DNA of 64,000 nt, from the NCBI GenBank assembly GCA_014526335.1, contig JACTAT010000012.1, forward strand, positions 1,955,318-2,019,317, written 5' to 3'. Shown piece by piece: positions 1 through 11,578 of this stretch; within the stretch, counting starts at the first letter, position 1; each line of letters opens with the position of its first letter. A program made the position numbers and the translations under genes. Source of the DNA: Chrysaora quinquecirrha. Taxonomy: Eukaryota > Cnidaria > Scyphozoa > Semaeostomeae > Pelagiidae. The notes under the pieces were generated by a model. It saw nothing but the letters and a program-made list of their open reading frames with translations, was not told the origin of the DNA and ran no database searches.

Positions 1-435
1 GCAAGCTTGCACATCAATTATTCTCCTTTGATTTTTTTCTGCTAGGCTTCTTTGCTTGTTTAACTCATCTTTGATATCCTTCATTTCATCTTTCAGGTTG
101 TCATTTTCTTTCTTCAAATTAAACATTTTATTTGTCGTTTCCTTTAAATCCTCACTTCGCTTTTCCACCATTGTTTAGATCTTGTCAATCTTGTCCAGCT
201 TTTTCAGTTGATTTGAGGTGGTCAAGAGCATATTCTTAATGTCTTGAATTCCAGGACTTTCGACCTTGTCCGCATTAGCTGCATCCACAAAGGATATATG
301 TTTACCTAATGGTGGTTCAGGCAATTGCTTATTTTTCTTCTTTGGGTCGCTAGCCCTTGTTTGAGTATTAAAATGTTGGTCCCCAGTAAGGCATGAAGAA
401 TTACGTTTCAAAACATTTGCTTCTTTATTTGACAT
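1..435 (-). pseudogene. Coiled-coil protein fragment, LINE ORF1-like
   Basis: One minus-strand frame runs from a Met at 435 to the window edge and is broken once by an in-frame TAA at 175-177. The first ~60 residues are polar and Lys/Asn-rich. From about residue 65 it becomes a heptad-like coiled coil (NQLKKLDKIDKI, then after the stop LKKENDNLKDEMKDIKDEL). This composition and the KLDKI start of the coil resemble N-terminal regions of non-LTR retrotransposon ORF1 proteins. That comparison is from memory and no RNA-binding domain is in view. The gene continues outside the window. A host coiled-coil protein is the alternative. Confidence 0.4.
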
Positions 436-565
436 CCTGTGTTCAAGATACCGCTTTGATCTTTCAGCTTAGAAAAACACGTCTACTCCTCAGCGAGCCA
501 GCTTCAATCTTTGTGTATTAATATATTTATTATTTCTTCTTCTAATAAACATTTTTTTGCAGAAG

Positions 566-2400
566 TTATGTGTTTGGTGTCACGAAAGATTTCAAAAATT
601 TCATCAAATTTACAGTTAATGATTTTTGATCTTTTAGAACTGCTGTAAGTTTCTTTAAATTTTTTAAGATCTTTTTGCAGTGATTTCCAACAAAAACATT
701 TCCATAGTAAGCTTGAAGCACAACATTTACTTTGTCAAGAGCAGCAAGAAGATTTTTCTCTCTCTTCGATGACACCACTGTAATCCAAATTCATGCTGGC
801 GCAAGTTGTTTGGAGCTTCACAGTCTCTGATTTTATAGCCTTTTCTTCTTGCACTAAACTCTCAATTTTATCTATAAAAATATCATTAAAGCAATGGGGA
901 ATTTCAGAGCCTGAGCATTTCAGACAACAGTATTCCTCCATATCTGACAAAGAGACTTCTTCTTGCATCAACATGCACTCACAAAAAGTGTGATATCAAT
1001 TTTCACAAGTATTGCAGTTCACCCACTCAACTGCTTCGTCGTGTCTTGTAATGCAGCAGAATTTTGATGCACATTGCTCAGCCACTTTTCTCTTCTTTGA
1101 GGACTTTATACTGCAATCACTATGCTTGGCCAACTCAAGATTAAGTCTTGCATTTCCTGCTACAATTGCCTTCATTCTTGCGGAACGATTTTCCAGTCCA
1201 ATCACGGAGTCTCCTAACTCATGAATCTGCTCATTTTTTGCTTGTAAATTTAAGCTGGCCAGCTCCCAGCTGTTCGAAATAGCTTCCTTATTTTTGTTAC
1301 TTTCGCATGAGCCATCTATTGCTTTATATTCGGCCAAAAGCATATTGTATAAGTTTGATACAATATCCAGCATTATATGTAAACTTGGTGGCACCACTTG
1401 ATCCAGAGACTTCAGGGAAAACAGCATTGTTTCGATTATTGAATAATGGTATTTTCCATTTTCACGAGCGTTTGAATTGTTTCTTGAATCGGACAAGCTT
1501 TCATTCCAGTTTTGAATGTAGTGTTGCACACTTCGTTCTTCAATCTTGCAATTTTCAGGTGTGTGGGGAATGCCAGCATGGTTCTGCGAATGGCTCAATT
1601 CCACAAGATTGAGAGCACTTGGGTAAGATGAAGATGAGCCTTGATGCCCCATACAGTCATCAATAAAATTGTAGTCACCGCCAAAAAAGATCTGCAATTC
1701 TTTTCCAATGATTTTTGTTCCTGGATCTTCAAGCTCTCTGATCTGTTTGCTGTATGGCTCAAATACTTTCCACATGTTTGTTAACGAGTCAGCTGCTTCA
1801 AACATGCAAAAGATATGGAAATTATCTACAGAACCAGACCTTGAGGTATTTGAAACTTCCAAGTGAAATTTCATATGATTTCCTCCTTTATCTCCACTAA
1901 AAAGAATCCACAATTTTCCATTGAAATTAGGATTTTCGACAATATGTTCTTTACTAAAGATTTCTTCAATGTATTTTCTTAAGCTCCTCACTCGTACAAA
2001 TGGTCGAGGTGACACATACTCATCATTTGAGGTCGTGTGCAATCCTATTAAACCTGTCTCAACAGCTTCTTTTGCAACATGAGTTGTAAGTGGGATTTGC
2101 GCTGCTCGAATTTCGCGTTCTGCAGGGATTATGTTTAAGTTCAGATTACTCAGACAGCATCGTAGATTCCGAACACGGTTCATTGGAATTCTCATCAATG
2201 ATCTTAGATTAACAGTCTGTTCTCATGTGAGCATTTTGAGCATTGGGAAACAAGCTTTTTCAGCAGCTCGCATAAAAATATCTTTGTTGCCCTTTATAAT
2301 TTCTTGCAAAAGAGGTTCTGTTTCTGATTTGTTCTCTTCTTCTGATGCCAGCTTGGAAATCAAGATCATTGCTCTTTTTTGGACCTCTTTTTTTATTAAC
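566..2400 (-). pseudogene. DDE-like transposon-derived protein with C-terminal PHD finger, decayed
   Basis: The longest open stretch is 2198-996. In order it shows LWILFSGDKGG, then IFFGGDYNF with GHQGSSSSYPS, then HSIIETMLF and QVVPPSLHIML. These match a common uncharacterised animal family of RNase H/DDE-like transposon proteins whose usual motif is GD..GHQG....YPC.WC; here the Cys/Trp residues of that motif are lost. The same frame continues past TGA (996-998) into 974-735, completing a PHD finger (C..C...W.NC.TC..-YH..C...CLKC); the TGA sits at the conserved Trp. A further frame slip near 760 leads into 566-778, which has VNVVLQAYYGNVF and VGNHCKK, typical of the family's C-terminus. Upstream, the same frame holds another TGA at about 2222-2224 before SLMRIPMNR. 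No intact protein can be made. Confidence 0.6.
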
Positions 2401-2652
2401 TTTTGAGGCTGGAGATTTTTGAATCAGTATCTCCGTATATACGTTTTTTAAGCCACTAGTTGTCTGAATTTTATCTGCATCTTGACCATAATAGCGCTGT
2501 CCTTCATATATACCCTTTTCTGCACACCTTGCTCTCTACAGTAATTATATCAGTTTTTATGCCAGTAATTGTTGTGTTTGATTTTTTGGATTTTGTACCA
2601 TTTTTTTCAGTTATTAAACGTTCCTCATCCAGTTCTTTTACTTTTGATTCAG
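2401..2652 (-). other. Open Lys/Thr-rich stretch between two element fragments
   Basis: On the minus strand one frame reads a polar segment (ESKVKELDEERLITEKNG, then KSKKSNTTITGIK) without a Met before a TGA near 2505. It may be a linker of the DDE-like gene downstream or part of the capsid-like fragment upstream. I recognise no domain. Confidence 0.25.
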
Positions 2653-3087
2653 CTACATGATATACAACCTTTCTATATTATACCTTTGATGGTCCATCTG
2701 CTGTGTTTGGTTGAAATACTCCTGATATCTTTGTGGGGTCAGCGTTACGGTTTTCAAAAACAATTCCATATATTCTATTTTCCAATCGAATGTGTTCTTT
2801 TCAGCATCTGGACATAGCACGCTAGATTTCTGATCGTGTCGTTGAAATGTAAGTTTCAAAACATACGACAAGTCTAAGTATTGCTGATTTTTAAACAATG
2901 CCAGTTTCCGTGTAAAGTCGTAATACACCAGTTTACTTGTGATAAACATCCTATTTCGTTTAACACCAGCAGTATTTGAATTTTCTATTTCATCTTTCTT
3001 AGTTGCATCCCAATAGGTTACTTGATGTTCATTAAGAACTTGATCGGTAAATACCGGCTTTTCTAATGGGGTCCAATGTCATTGTGG
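2653..3087 (-). pseudogene. Polinton/adintovirus-like minor capsid (F54H12.2-like) fragment
   Basis: The minus frame is open from about 3087 without a Met until 2949 and stops at 2653, giving ~145 residues. It shows the pattern known for the F54H12.2-like protein of Polinton elements: an N..G...R start, an alternating beta segment ending in LFKNQQYLDL, a hydrophobic strand plus L.F.R.D, then a KIEYMELFLKTVTLTP-like strand and a Tyr-Asn-Ile-Glu-Arg end resembling the usual KYP..R. The match is by overall pattern only, and residues are heavily substituted. It is a partial remnant, and no other Polinton gene (polymerase, ATPase, protease) is in the window. A different beta-rich transposon protein cannot be excluded. 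Confidence 0.35.
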
Positions 3088-3099
3088 TGGAAAAAATTG

Positions 3100-4297
3100 A
3101 TGTATCATTCACACTCTTGGAAGGTGAACTGAGATGACCAATTGCACATACTTGTGGCCCTGTGCTGAAGTTACCATCAACCCATGCCAACTTCTATGAA
3201 CTGAGGAAGGAATTTCAAAGCATCCTGAATGCTGGTGATTTGCAATTTCACATTGTATGAAACATTGAACAAATTCAAATGTTATGTTTTGGGGGTGTAG
3301 CATGATACCTGGGGGGTACTTTATCCTAAAACATACAGTGATGTGCCCCAAGGTTTCAACAACCTTAAAGGTGTTGTTTTGTACACCACCCAACCAGTTT
3401 AAAATTTTTTTATGTTTACAGTTTTAAGGAAATTACGTTCTATGCACACTTTAAGGTATTTTAGGGAAGAATTGGACCCTGTTGTGGGGAGTTTGTGAAA
3501 TTAAAGCAACCAATATGAGGGGCACATTCCTGTCAGCCTCCGTATGGGAGTATCCCCCAGGTACCCATACAGCAGTGTTGATTCAGTTTACATGCTTCTT
3601 TTGCATTGTATTGTTTTGTTATTTGTTTAATTGTATGCTGCCTCTCTACATAATTAATACATTGATTTTTGCCATGCACAGTTTTGTTAATGATAAAATG
3701 CATGCATGGAAACGTTTTATTGATATTGCAGTTGATTTGTTTACTTAGCTTACTTGCTGGGAATGTTTTGTTGAAAATACAGTTGTTTTGTTAAATTATA
3801 CCCTATTTAGAATGCTGGTGTTTCTTATCAAGTGTAAAAGCACATAACCGTGCTGGAAAACTTGAGTATTCCTTTACACGTCAAATTTAATAAATCTTTA
3901 TTATATTTTTCTTTGTCAAAATTAGCTTATCAATCCTGCAATTGTCTGCTGCTGTTATTTCTATTCTATTCATGTTGGCACGTATATTTTTTGAAGGAAA
4001 AATCAAGAGAGCATGAAAAAATCAACTGGTAGCGTGTTAGCACTTATTCACTAATGTCTAAAGATTTCTGAAAATGTCCATGCCAAATGAATCGGTGTGC
4101 TCCTCTGGGTCGATGGTCAGAGTACAAGGTACATCTTCCACAACAACTCCATTGCTACTCTCGTACTCATCGACAGGACTGCATGCAGGGCCATCCCAAT
4201 CTATCCCATATTCCATGGCTTCATCCTAAAATACAAGGAAAGAAATATCTTGTATATTCATTGTGTGACAACAAGCTAATTCTATCAAAATTTCTTG
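3100..4297. other. Region with no supported gene
   Basis: T-rich, low-complexity DNA (for example TTTGTTTTGTTATTTG-like runs near 3600). ORFs of 60-94 codons occur on both strands but show no domain, no splice-consistent extension and no family resemblance. Confidence 0.5.
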
Positions 4298-4891
4298 TCA
4301 ATTGAAAAAATGAATTTTAAGGGTAATACACACATCGTCTCTGGGCTCCCAAATCTCTTTTGCGACCCTTGATCTTTGTGAATCATACATTCCATGCAGT
4401 CCTGCTATCCATATTTGGTTTGACGTCAAGCTTCTTTCGGAACTTAATTTGTGGCTGTTCCAGCCATCGGCAAACTCGGCTAAGTGATTGTTGATTCTCT
4501 TAAGGAACACATAGTGCAAGATGTAAAGGTGCATTTCATTCTCAACATCGAGCAGACCTGCAATCTCCATTTGCACAAAAAGATTATAGTATATATATAC
4601 TACTCCAAGATAAACATCAAGCCACAGGCGCTCTATTCTTTGGTTGTGAACCCCTTTACCAGCAATGAAACTTCCCCTGTCTGGTCCCCGGTTTGGATGA
4701 TTCAGCATGTACCAAGCTACATCCACATTCTCTACACCGTGGTCCCCACGAACTCTTGATGGCAGTCCATATATGCCAACTGCATGCTTAAATAACTGAA
4801 GCACAGTCGATGCTCTGTTGTTAGTACTGCACAACTAGTACATAATTTTTCTGCTGTGTCCATCGATGCATCCATGGATAACAAACTTCCA
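4298..4891 (-). pseudogene. 'Integrase core domain' (RVE/DDE-like) protein, one exon with internal stop
   Basis: The minus strand encodes a retroviral-integrase-fold domain of the animal 'integrase core domain' family. The first catalytic Asp lies in IHGCIDGHSRKIMY (4891-4838). The second lies in [18 protein letters not shown], and the Glu lies in HNQRIERLW. Downstream come the family hallmarks [15 protein letters not shown] and [15 protein letters not shown]. All three acidic residues are kept. An in-frame TAG (4835-4837) separates KIMY from [10 protein letters not shown], where family members normally have Leu. The exon appears to start just before Trp at 4891 and loses similarity near 4340, so flanking exons are missing or elsewhere. 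One nonsense mutation in an otherwise well-kept domain suggests recent decay or a sequencing error. Confidence 0.75.
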
Positions 4892-6374
4892 TGTAGTAAA
4901 GATAACTAAGATTTAAACGCAATATAACGAAATGCAGCCGCACAGCAAGCAAAAATGAAGAACAATTGTAAAGCAAGATACAGCAATCTACGAGATGTAC
5001 GATCTACTTATAAACCCAACTATTTGCGGGGAAAACTTATATTTCCAACATAGCCTCATTTCAGAAATATACATTATACATAATTCAAAATGTCAATATT
5101 TTATGCGTTGTACAAATATTTGGCACAGTTTTATGCGAGGCATATCACTGTGTCATTGGAAGACACTGCGTTGGTGCATGCTTATTAGAATACTGCAGAG
5201 CGTGGTGCAGTAGGCCTATAGGGATTATTGTAATAGCTGTACTATCTATACGGCGGAGATGGAATTTCAAGTAATTGATCAATGCACTACTACTTGCTCG
5301 GATTTGCAACAGCAAGAGGAAGAAGGTCTGTAAGCCTATAGGAAAGGTAGTTAATTTCAAGTATTTATTTTTATAACTCTTTATAAGAAACCCAGACTCT
5401 CGATTGGCCAAAAAGTTAAGAAACCCCAGTACTGGAAATTTTTTACATAGGCCTAGGAAAATTCTCATCTCTGACACGGAAATATTATATTAAATTTCCC
5501 CTGTTTTGTCTTCGATAGAGCAGTTCTGTGACAAGCAGATAAACCGGAAACCCATATGCATTCAAATATGATCGATAAATAGGTCTGGGACATCATTCAG
5601 GTAGAATAACTATGTTGCCAGTATGGTTATTCAAGAAACTCTTAAGAAACTTTCAGTACTCAAAATCTGAAAATTTTTAGAAACTTTCAGTACTGGATCA
5701 ATTTTTTAGTTTCTTATAAAAAAAAATATGTGTATGCGTCTAAATGTTGTCTTTTTCTCTTTATTAATTAGAACTTATCTTTTTCATATTTGAGTTCAGA
5801 TTCCTGCAAAGGTTGCAAAGGTAGTGTATGCATGTTGATTTGATGCTTTGCCAACTCAGAAGCTATACAACATTATATTTACCACGCTTCTAACTTCTCT
5901 AGATAGAAATTGATAATAGCTGCTTATTTTGCATGTCTGGCCACATCTCAAAACATTGTTTATTGGTCAAATTAGCAAATGTTCAAATAGCAATCTTATA
6001 TTGTCTTGTCTGGATAAAAATCTTGAATTTGTTAGAACATACTCCAAATAAATGAATATTGAATTCATATTTTGTTTGATATAACCAAGTAACAACCAGC
6101 TGATAGGGCGGACCTAATTTAATAGGTTTAAATACAACAAAGCATCTTTTCAACATATACGTAACTAAGTGAACTTTTGTTTAGTATCTAGTCATGAAAT
6201 TTGTGATGACCCAGGATATGGATGTAAGACCCTGTTTGTTTGTCTCAAATCAGATCTGTTTTTAATCAATTTTGAAAATGTGGGATTTGATTGTGAAAAG
6301 CATTCCTTGCACCTTGGTTAATGGTGAAATCCCTGTGAATATCAAAACATTTTATGATATAGTAATTAAATGAA
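4892..6374. other. Non-coding stretch with short AAGAAACTTTCAGTACT repeats
   Basis: No coding signal found. Around 5630-5715 the motif AAGAAACTTTCAGTACT occurs twice, followed by AGTTTCTTATAA. A related TTTATAAGAAACCC occurs near 5385. Similar palindromic TTTCTTATAAGAAA motifs recur near 11280 and 51825, and a GGAAC version lies in the satellite spacers. Confidence 0.4.
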
Positions 6375-6532
6375 ACCTGCAAAGGTAGAATATTGGAGAT
6401 TTGCTTTTGTATGAGAGCTGCATCATTTAGAGCTTCTTCGGCAAAATCAATAATACCTTTTTGAAAACATTTGAAAGAAATGTTCAGTAACCCACTAAGC
6501 AGGACATCGAGCTCACTAGGTGTATTAATCAT
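6375..6532 (-). CDS. Possible short exon, unknown protein
   Basis: The minus frame from 6532 reads an amphipathic segment (LLSGLLNISFKCFQKG, then FAEEALNDAALIQKQ) and reaches CTTTGCAG followed by GTTTCA, a possible splice donor at 6375. The peptide is alpha-helical in character, but I recognise no family and no neighbouring exon. It may be chance. Confidence 0.2.
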
Positions 6533-7197
6533 TCAATGTTTTGCATGAAATATATAAGATTTTAACGGACACCAGCCTGAAATTCATGTTAGTCTGTGTT
6601 AAAAAAAGTTATTGTTTCAAATGCTGCTTGTCAGTATGTTCGTATAATTTAACTTATATAACCTTTTTAGGAAAGGTTCCATATTTTCATTACGACAATT
6701 ATAACAGGTAAACAACATTGGGTGTAGTGACTCAAAACGCGAACCATTTGAATTTTTCGGCCAGCCCTTTCGTTGCTCAAAAAGGGGGTTGCATCATTTA
6801 ATTGGCAATCTTCCCAATAATGTTCTTAAAGGTGCCAGTGCATATGCGGAAAATGATGATTGACTTAGTCACTTGTTTACTTGTATCGAATGATATGATG
6901 TCATAATGATAAAAAACACTATAAATTGCCAATCTTCCAGGAATGAGTTTCCTGCACTTACAAAATGAGAAATGTGTTGGCGACTAGCGTGTGAACCTTA
7001 TCATGCATAAGAAAACACACAAGAATGACAACCTTTGCTTGAATTTGAGGTTCAATACTGTGATCTTAGAACCCAGAGATTTCCTGAAAAGAGTTACGTA
7101 ACAAAATCTATATTGGGGCTGCGGAGCAACAGAGTAGTGCTCGCTGGCTACGTTCTCCATCCTGTTTGACATAGACCTAAGTACTGGCGCTTGGTAT

Positions 7198-7335
7198 AAT
7201 GATGATGATAATTATCATCTTAAACATACTGTAATCATCATCATATCACCATCGTCGCCATAATCATCATCATCATCACTGTCATCATTATAATCGTCAT
7301 CATAATAATAATCATTGGCATCATCATCATAAACA
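7198..7335. repeat. (ATC/ATG)n trinucleotide microsatellite, interrupted
   Basis: Imperfect run of CAT/ATC/ATA triplets with CGTC and CACC interruptions. It encodes only Asp/Tyr strings on the minus strand and is best read as simple-sequence DNA. Confidence 0.85.
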
Positions 7336-7471
7336 TACTTTTCATTTAGCTTATTTATTGCAACAAAGTCTTTGGATTTCCTAACTCTAAAATATCGCAT
7401 ATGCCCATGAACCTCTCCCTGGTAATAGTTAATTAATAGGTTTTTTCACTTTTGTTTTTTCTTCATTAAAG

Positions 7472-7639
7472 AGAGATGGAAAGAGGCAATGCCGAAATTG
7501 CAAGAAAAACATAGCTATAAGAGCCAAGTCGTGTGAGTTTTGTAAAAAAGAAATAGAAAAGAAGAAAAAGAACTGGCAGCAAATTTCAAGTGCTGCCCCT
7601 AAAGATGGAACCTATGTCAAAGAGAAGCCCTTTAAAAGG
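7472..7639 (+). CDS. Zinc-ribbon exon of a candidate host gene (exon 1 of 3 seen)
   Basis: A 168-nt open stretch is bounded by a pyrimidine tract plus AG (7470-7471) and by AGG|GTATAT at 7640. It encodes RDGKRQCRNCKKNIAIRAK, SCEFCKKEIEKKKKNW, then a polar tail. The C-x2-C-x10-C-x2-C spacing followed by a Lys-rich helix resembles small UPF0547-type zinc-ribbon proteins (C16orf87-like) and should bind one zinc ion. Both ends are in phase 0, matching the next candidate exon at 8490. No start codon exon was found upstream. The zinc-ribbon reading is moderately secure; the identity of the protein is not known. Confidence 0.5.
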
Positions 7640-8489
7640 GTATATGTGCAAGATTATTCTTTTTTTTTTGTTTGAAAATGTGGCCTGTCTTTGTTACATT
7701 GAATTTAAATAAATAATATTTTAACGGCATTCAAATTCATGCAATCAGAAATCATTGAGAGTGGACAGCTGTTATATTTTGTCTGAGTTTGAATAAAGTG
7801 AATTATCAAAATCTAAATAATTTCAGAATAAAGAAATGAATCAACTGCGAATTGATAACAAAACTCTTAGCTGAATGAAACGGTAACTTAATTTTGCCAA
7901 GTCTTAAGAACAGCATGGTGTAAATAGTAATGATAAAAGAAACTTAAAGCATTGCAAGAAAAAGGCGAAAAATTTTTTCACATACTTAAAAAGCTTTGAA
8001 TTTTTCGATTTGGGGTAATTACCACCTCATTTTAATTCCATGTAATAAGGTTTACTGGAATACAGAATGATTATTTAAAGCCCCTATTAAAAGCGACAGA
8101 AAAAGTAGAATGGGATAAATGTGCTTTTCCCGTTAGGTTTACTAGTCCAACATAAGCTACATACACTACTCATCATATGCAGTATAATGCCTTTACGAAG
8201 CCAACATACAAATCGTATTAGAGCCAAGCTCCTTTTCCGAGAATTTGTTACTGTAACATCTCTATACTGCACGATTTGCACACATTTAGTTGTATCGTAA
8301 CTGGAGTTTGAAATCCAATGTACTATATTTTCAACCATCGTTTTGGTGCTGTAAGTATCGTTTTCTCAATATAACGATTGAAAGCAGGCATCTTTAGATA
8401 TAATTTTGGCGTCTTTTTCTTGCTGTATTCCTGTTCTTCTTTAATCTCATTTCGCAAGAATGTTGCAATCTATCTATCTGGTTTTTTAG

Positions 8490-8673
8490 ATGGATCAGTT
8501 ATCAACAGTTTCTGGCTGGACAGGCATTGTATTTCTCGTGCACGAGAAGGTTGCAACAAATGGCCAGAAGCGTGTGTACACACACTCTTATTCAACAAGA
8601 GGAGCAGGAAAGAAAATAGAAGTTGCAATGCGTGACAAAATTTTTAATTCCATGAGAATTTATTTGAAAATGA
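8490..8673 (+). CDS. Second exon of the zinc-ribbon gene, unknown domain
   Basis: TTTTTTAG precedes 8490 and GTAAGT follows 8673, both canonical. The 184-nt exon starts in phase 0 and ends in phase 1. It encodes a compact segment with GWTGIVFLVHEKVATNG and KRVYTHSYSTRGAGKK, then a helix ending DKIFNSMRIYLKM. The phase at each border fits the exon before (7472-7639) and the exon after (from 9444), which is the main evidence that the three belong together. I do not recognise the domain. Confidence 0.45.
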
Positions 8674-9443
8674 GTAAGTTTTAGTCTTAGATCCACTATA
8701 CTGTATCCCTTTTTTATTTTGTGGTCCTTCAACATTCTGCACACAAGTGAAGGGGTGTTATTTGCTAATAAATGTTGGTTTATAAAAACTTGCTGAGTTT
8801 CTTGCGCATAATCTGAGCTTTTGTGCAGAAGTAGTAGAACATTTTCAACTATCTGAGCAGAGGTTCGAGAATAAGAACACTGAAGGAAATGACTTTTACT
8901 CTGTATTGTTTTTACTTTCTCTCAAAAGTCTACTTTAGCATCTGGTGTATTGATAAAGTTTACGACATTGGCAAATGGCTCCTCGACTTGCTATTGGAAT
9001 CGTCAGACTTGAAGCAAACAAAACATTGACCAATCGCTACCACCTTAAAATCTTTGCTTCTCCGAATAGCTGTGAAAAAAGTTTCCAGTTGATTTGATGA
9101 AAAATTAGGAAGCACTTTTGAATTTAGCATCTTGGATTTTATCCAAGCAAGAGCATTAAAACATATAGTTTGTAATGACATTGCCTTACTGGAAGAAAAT
9201 TTTTGCATGATATTCATATTTTGATTGATTCCAGCGTTAAATGAAGAGTAAAAGCATCTAGCAACTCCCGTTTCCGTACTTTTTAAAATAATCTATAATT
9301 TTAAAGAGCTTATTAGTAACTGAATTTCTAATAGGGGATTCCTTAGAAGAAAGATGCATGTATCCTTAAAAATGGTTACTATAGTGTGTTCTTATGCTTT
9401 ATAGACACAACTCATCTTATCCTCACTCGTTTGTTCTTTGTAG

Positions 9444-11081
9444 AAGAGAAGGAAGTTGCTCCTGATATCACTATAGAAGAATCTTCAACAGAATCACTGC
9501 TCCCAGAAACATCACCATCCTCGACAGCAGCACCATCTTTGACATCAGCATCATCCACGACATAAGCACCATCCCCGACATTCGCAAAATCCACGGCATC
9601 AGCACCATCCTCGACATCAGCACCATCCATAACATCAGCATCATCCACGACATCAGCACCATCCCCGACGTTCGCAAAATCCACGGCATCAGCACCATCA
9701 TTGACATCAGCAGCATCCTTGACATTCCCAAAATCCACCGCATCAGCACCATTCACAACATCAGCACCATTCTAGGCATTCGCAAAATCCACGACATCAG
9801 CACCATCCTTGATATTCGCAAGACCCACGGCATCCTTGACATCAGCACCTTCCTTTATATTCGCAAAATTCACGACATCAGCACCATCCTTGACATTCGC
9901 AAGATCCACCGCATCGGCACCATCCCCAACATTCACAAAATCCACAGCATCAGCACCATCCTTGACATCAGCAGCATCCTTGACATTCGCAAAATCCACG
10001 GCATCAGCACCATCCTTGATATTCGCAAGACCCACGGCATCCTTGACATCAGCACCTTCCTTTATATTCGCAAAATCCACGACATCAGCACCATCCTTGA
10101 CATTCGCAAGATCCACGGCATCAGAACCATCCCTGACATTCACAAAATCCAGGGCATGAGCATCATCCTTGACATCAGCATCCTTGATATTTGCAAGACC
10201 CAGGGCATCCTTGACATCAGCACCTTCCTTTATATTCGCAAAATCCACGACATCAGCACCATCCTTGATATTCGCAAGACCCATGGCATCATTGACATCA
10301 GCACCTTCCTTTATATTCCAAAAATCCACGACATCAGCACCATCCTTGACATTCGCAAGATCCACGGCATCAGTACCATCCCCGACATTTGCAAAATCCA
10401 AGGCATCAGCACCATCCTTGACATCAGCAGCATCCCCGACATTCGCAAAATCCATGGCATCAGCACCATCCTTGACATCAGCAGCATCCTTTACATTCGC
10501 AAAATCCACGGCATCAGCACCATTCACGACATCAGCACCATCCTTGACATTCGCAAAATCCACAACATCAGCACCATCCTTGATATTCGCAAGACCCACG
10601 GCATCCTTGACATCAGCACCTTCCTTTATATTCCAAAAATCCACGACATCAGCACCATCCTTGACATTCGCAAGATCCACGGCATCAGTACCATCCCCGA
10701 CATTCGCAAAATCCACGGCATCAGCACCATCCTTGACATCAGCAGCATCCCCGACATTCGCAAAATCCATGGCATCAGCACCATCCTTGACATCAGCAGC
10801 ATCCTTGACATTCGCAAAATCCACGGCATCAGCACCATTCAAGATCCACGACATCAGCACCATCCTTGATATTTGCAAGACCCACAGCATCAGCACCATC
10901 CTCAACATCCTTGAAATCAGCACCATCCTCGACATCCTTGAAATCAGCACCATCCTCGTCATCGACAACATCTGCCGCACCAATTGCATCACACACATGG
11001 TCAAGCACTCAAGCTGTGAGAATTTTGCCAGGGCAAATTATGGAGATTGGTGGAAGGAAATTCATTATTTGTAAAAAATGA
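9444..11081 (+). pseudogene. Last exon of the zinc-ribbon gene, Ser/Ala/Thr/Pro repeat region and C-terminus, broken
   Basis: TTTGTAG precedes 9444. Joined in phase to the 8673 exon it reads KEKEVAPDITIEESSTES and then six-residue repeats of the type APSLTS/AASLTF/AKSTAS. The frame carries TAA at 9563-9565 and TGA at 10157-10159, each a single change from the repeat's TCA serine codon. An indel near 10838 then moves the repeat into another frame, where it ends SSSSTTSAAPIAS, VRILPGQIMEIGGRK, FIICKK and a stop at 11081. The unique C-terminal tail looks like real coding sequence. So either the gene has decayed, or repeat errors in the assembly break it. The antisense frame (11004-9772, 410 codons, Asp/Ala/Val-rich) is an alternative reading. 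Confidence 0.4.
9509..10970. repeat. 18-bp tandem repeat (54-bp higher-order unit), coding-length periodicity
   Basis: Units alternate among GCACCATCCTTGACATCA-, GCAGCATCCTTGACATTC- and GCAAAATCCACGGCATCA-like 18-mers, often ordered as 54-bp triplets, with further 90-120-bp blocks duplicated. Because 18 is a multiple of three and the unit lacks stops in most frames, long ORFs appear on both strands: 301 and 237 codons on plus, 410 on minus. Most units differ by point changes; a few indels shift the frame. Confidence 0.9.
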
Positions 11082-11114
11082 GTTAAACGTTTTTATATTG
11101 TTACTGTTCATGCT

Positions 11115-11274
11115 ATACTCTTAAGTACCGAATAATCGCCCCTGCTTGTTTATTATTGAACAATTTTCCAAACCCCCATTCTTATTCCAACCCAATTTTA
11201 CTAGTTAAATATATTTTGCTTAATGTAAAAAATAAAAAGCCACCCCTCTCCGATTATTCTGTACTTCAGAGTAC
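11115..11274. mobile_element. MITE-like element, copy 1
   Basis: The ends form inverted repeats: ATACTCTTAAGTACCGAATA on the left, and the right end 11251-11274 reads inward as GTACTCTGAAGTACAGAATA. The interior is ~110 bp, non-coding and C-rich near the ends. The same termini and internal CTTATTAGGACCCC-type sequence recur near 47.1, 47.4 and 57.9 kb. No clear target-site duplication was found. Confidence 0.55.
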
Positions 11275-11578
11275 GCATTTCTTATAAGAAACTAAGCTCG
11301 GAATTAGTACACTCAGTTTCTTAAATGTTTGCTTGATTTTAGTACCTGAAAACACTAATAAAAGTTACATGAGAGTTAATGTCCAAAGAGGTTCTTTGCA
11401 GAAAAAAACTTTCAAAAATTCGGGGTATTTACTATTGAATGACCGTAACTTTAACTGCCACATGTGTTGACTTTAGTAAATAATGTCTTACAAAAAATGC
11501 GTACATTAATATAGCTAGCTGTTATGCTTTCGTATACTACATCAACAGTATAATTTGATTTATCATTGTGTTTCATTG

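Noticed and set aside
3109..3393. 94-codon minus ORF upstream of the capsid-like fragment
   Set aside because: No recognisable pattern, and the frame does not continue into the fragment.
8960..9217. 85-codon minus ORF inside the zinc-ribbon gene's intron
   Set aside because: No domain, antisense to a candidate intron, no extension.
9772..11004. 410-codon antisense ORF (ADVKDGADAVDFANV type) as a real protein
   Set aside because: It is the reverse of the 18-bp repeat with no unique ends or splice sites; the sense strand has phase-matched exons and a unique C-terminus. Not fully excluded.
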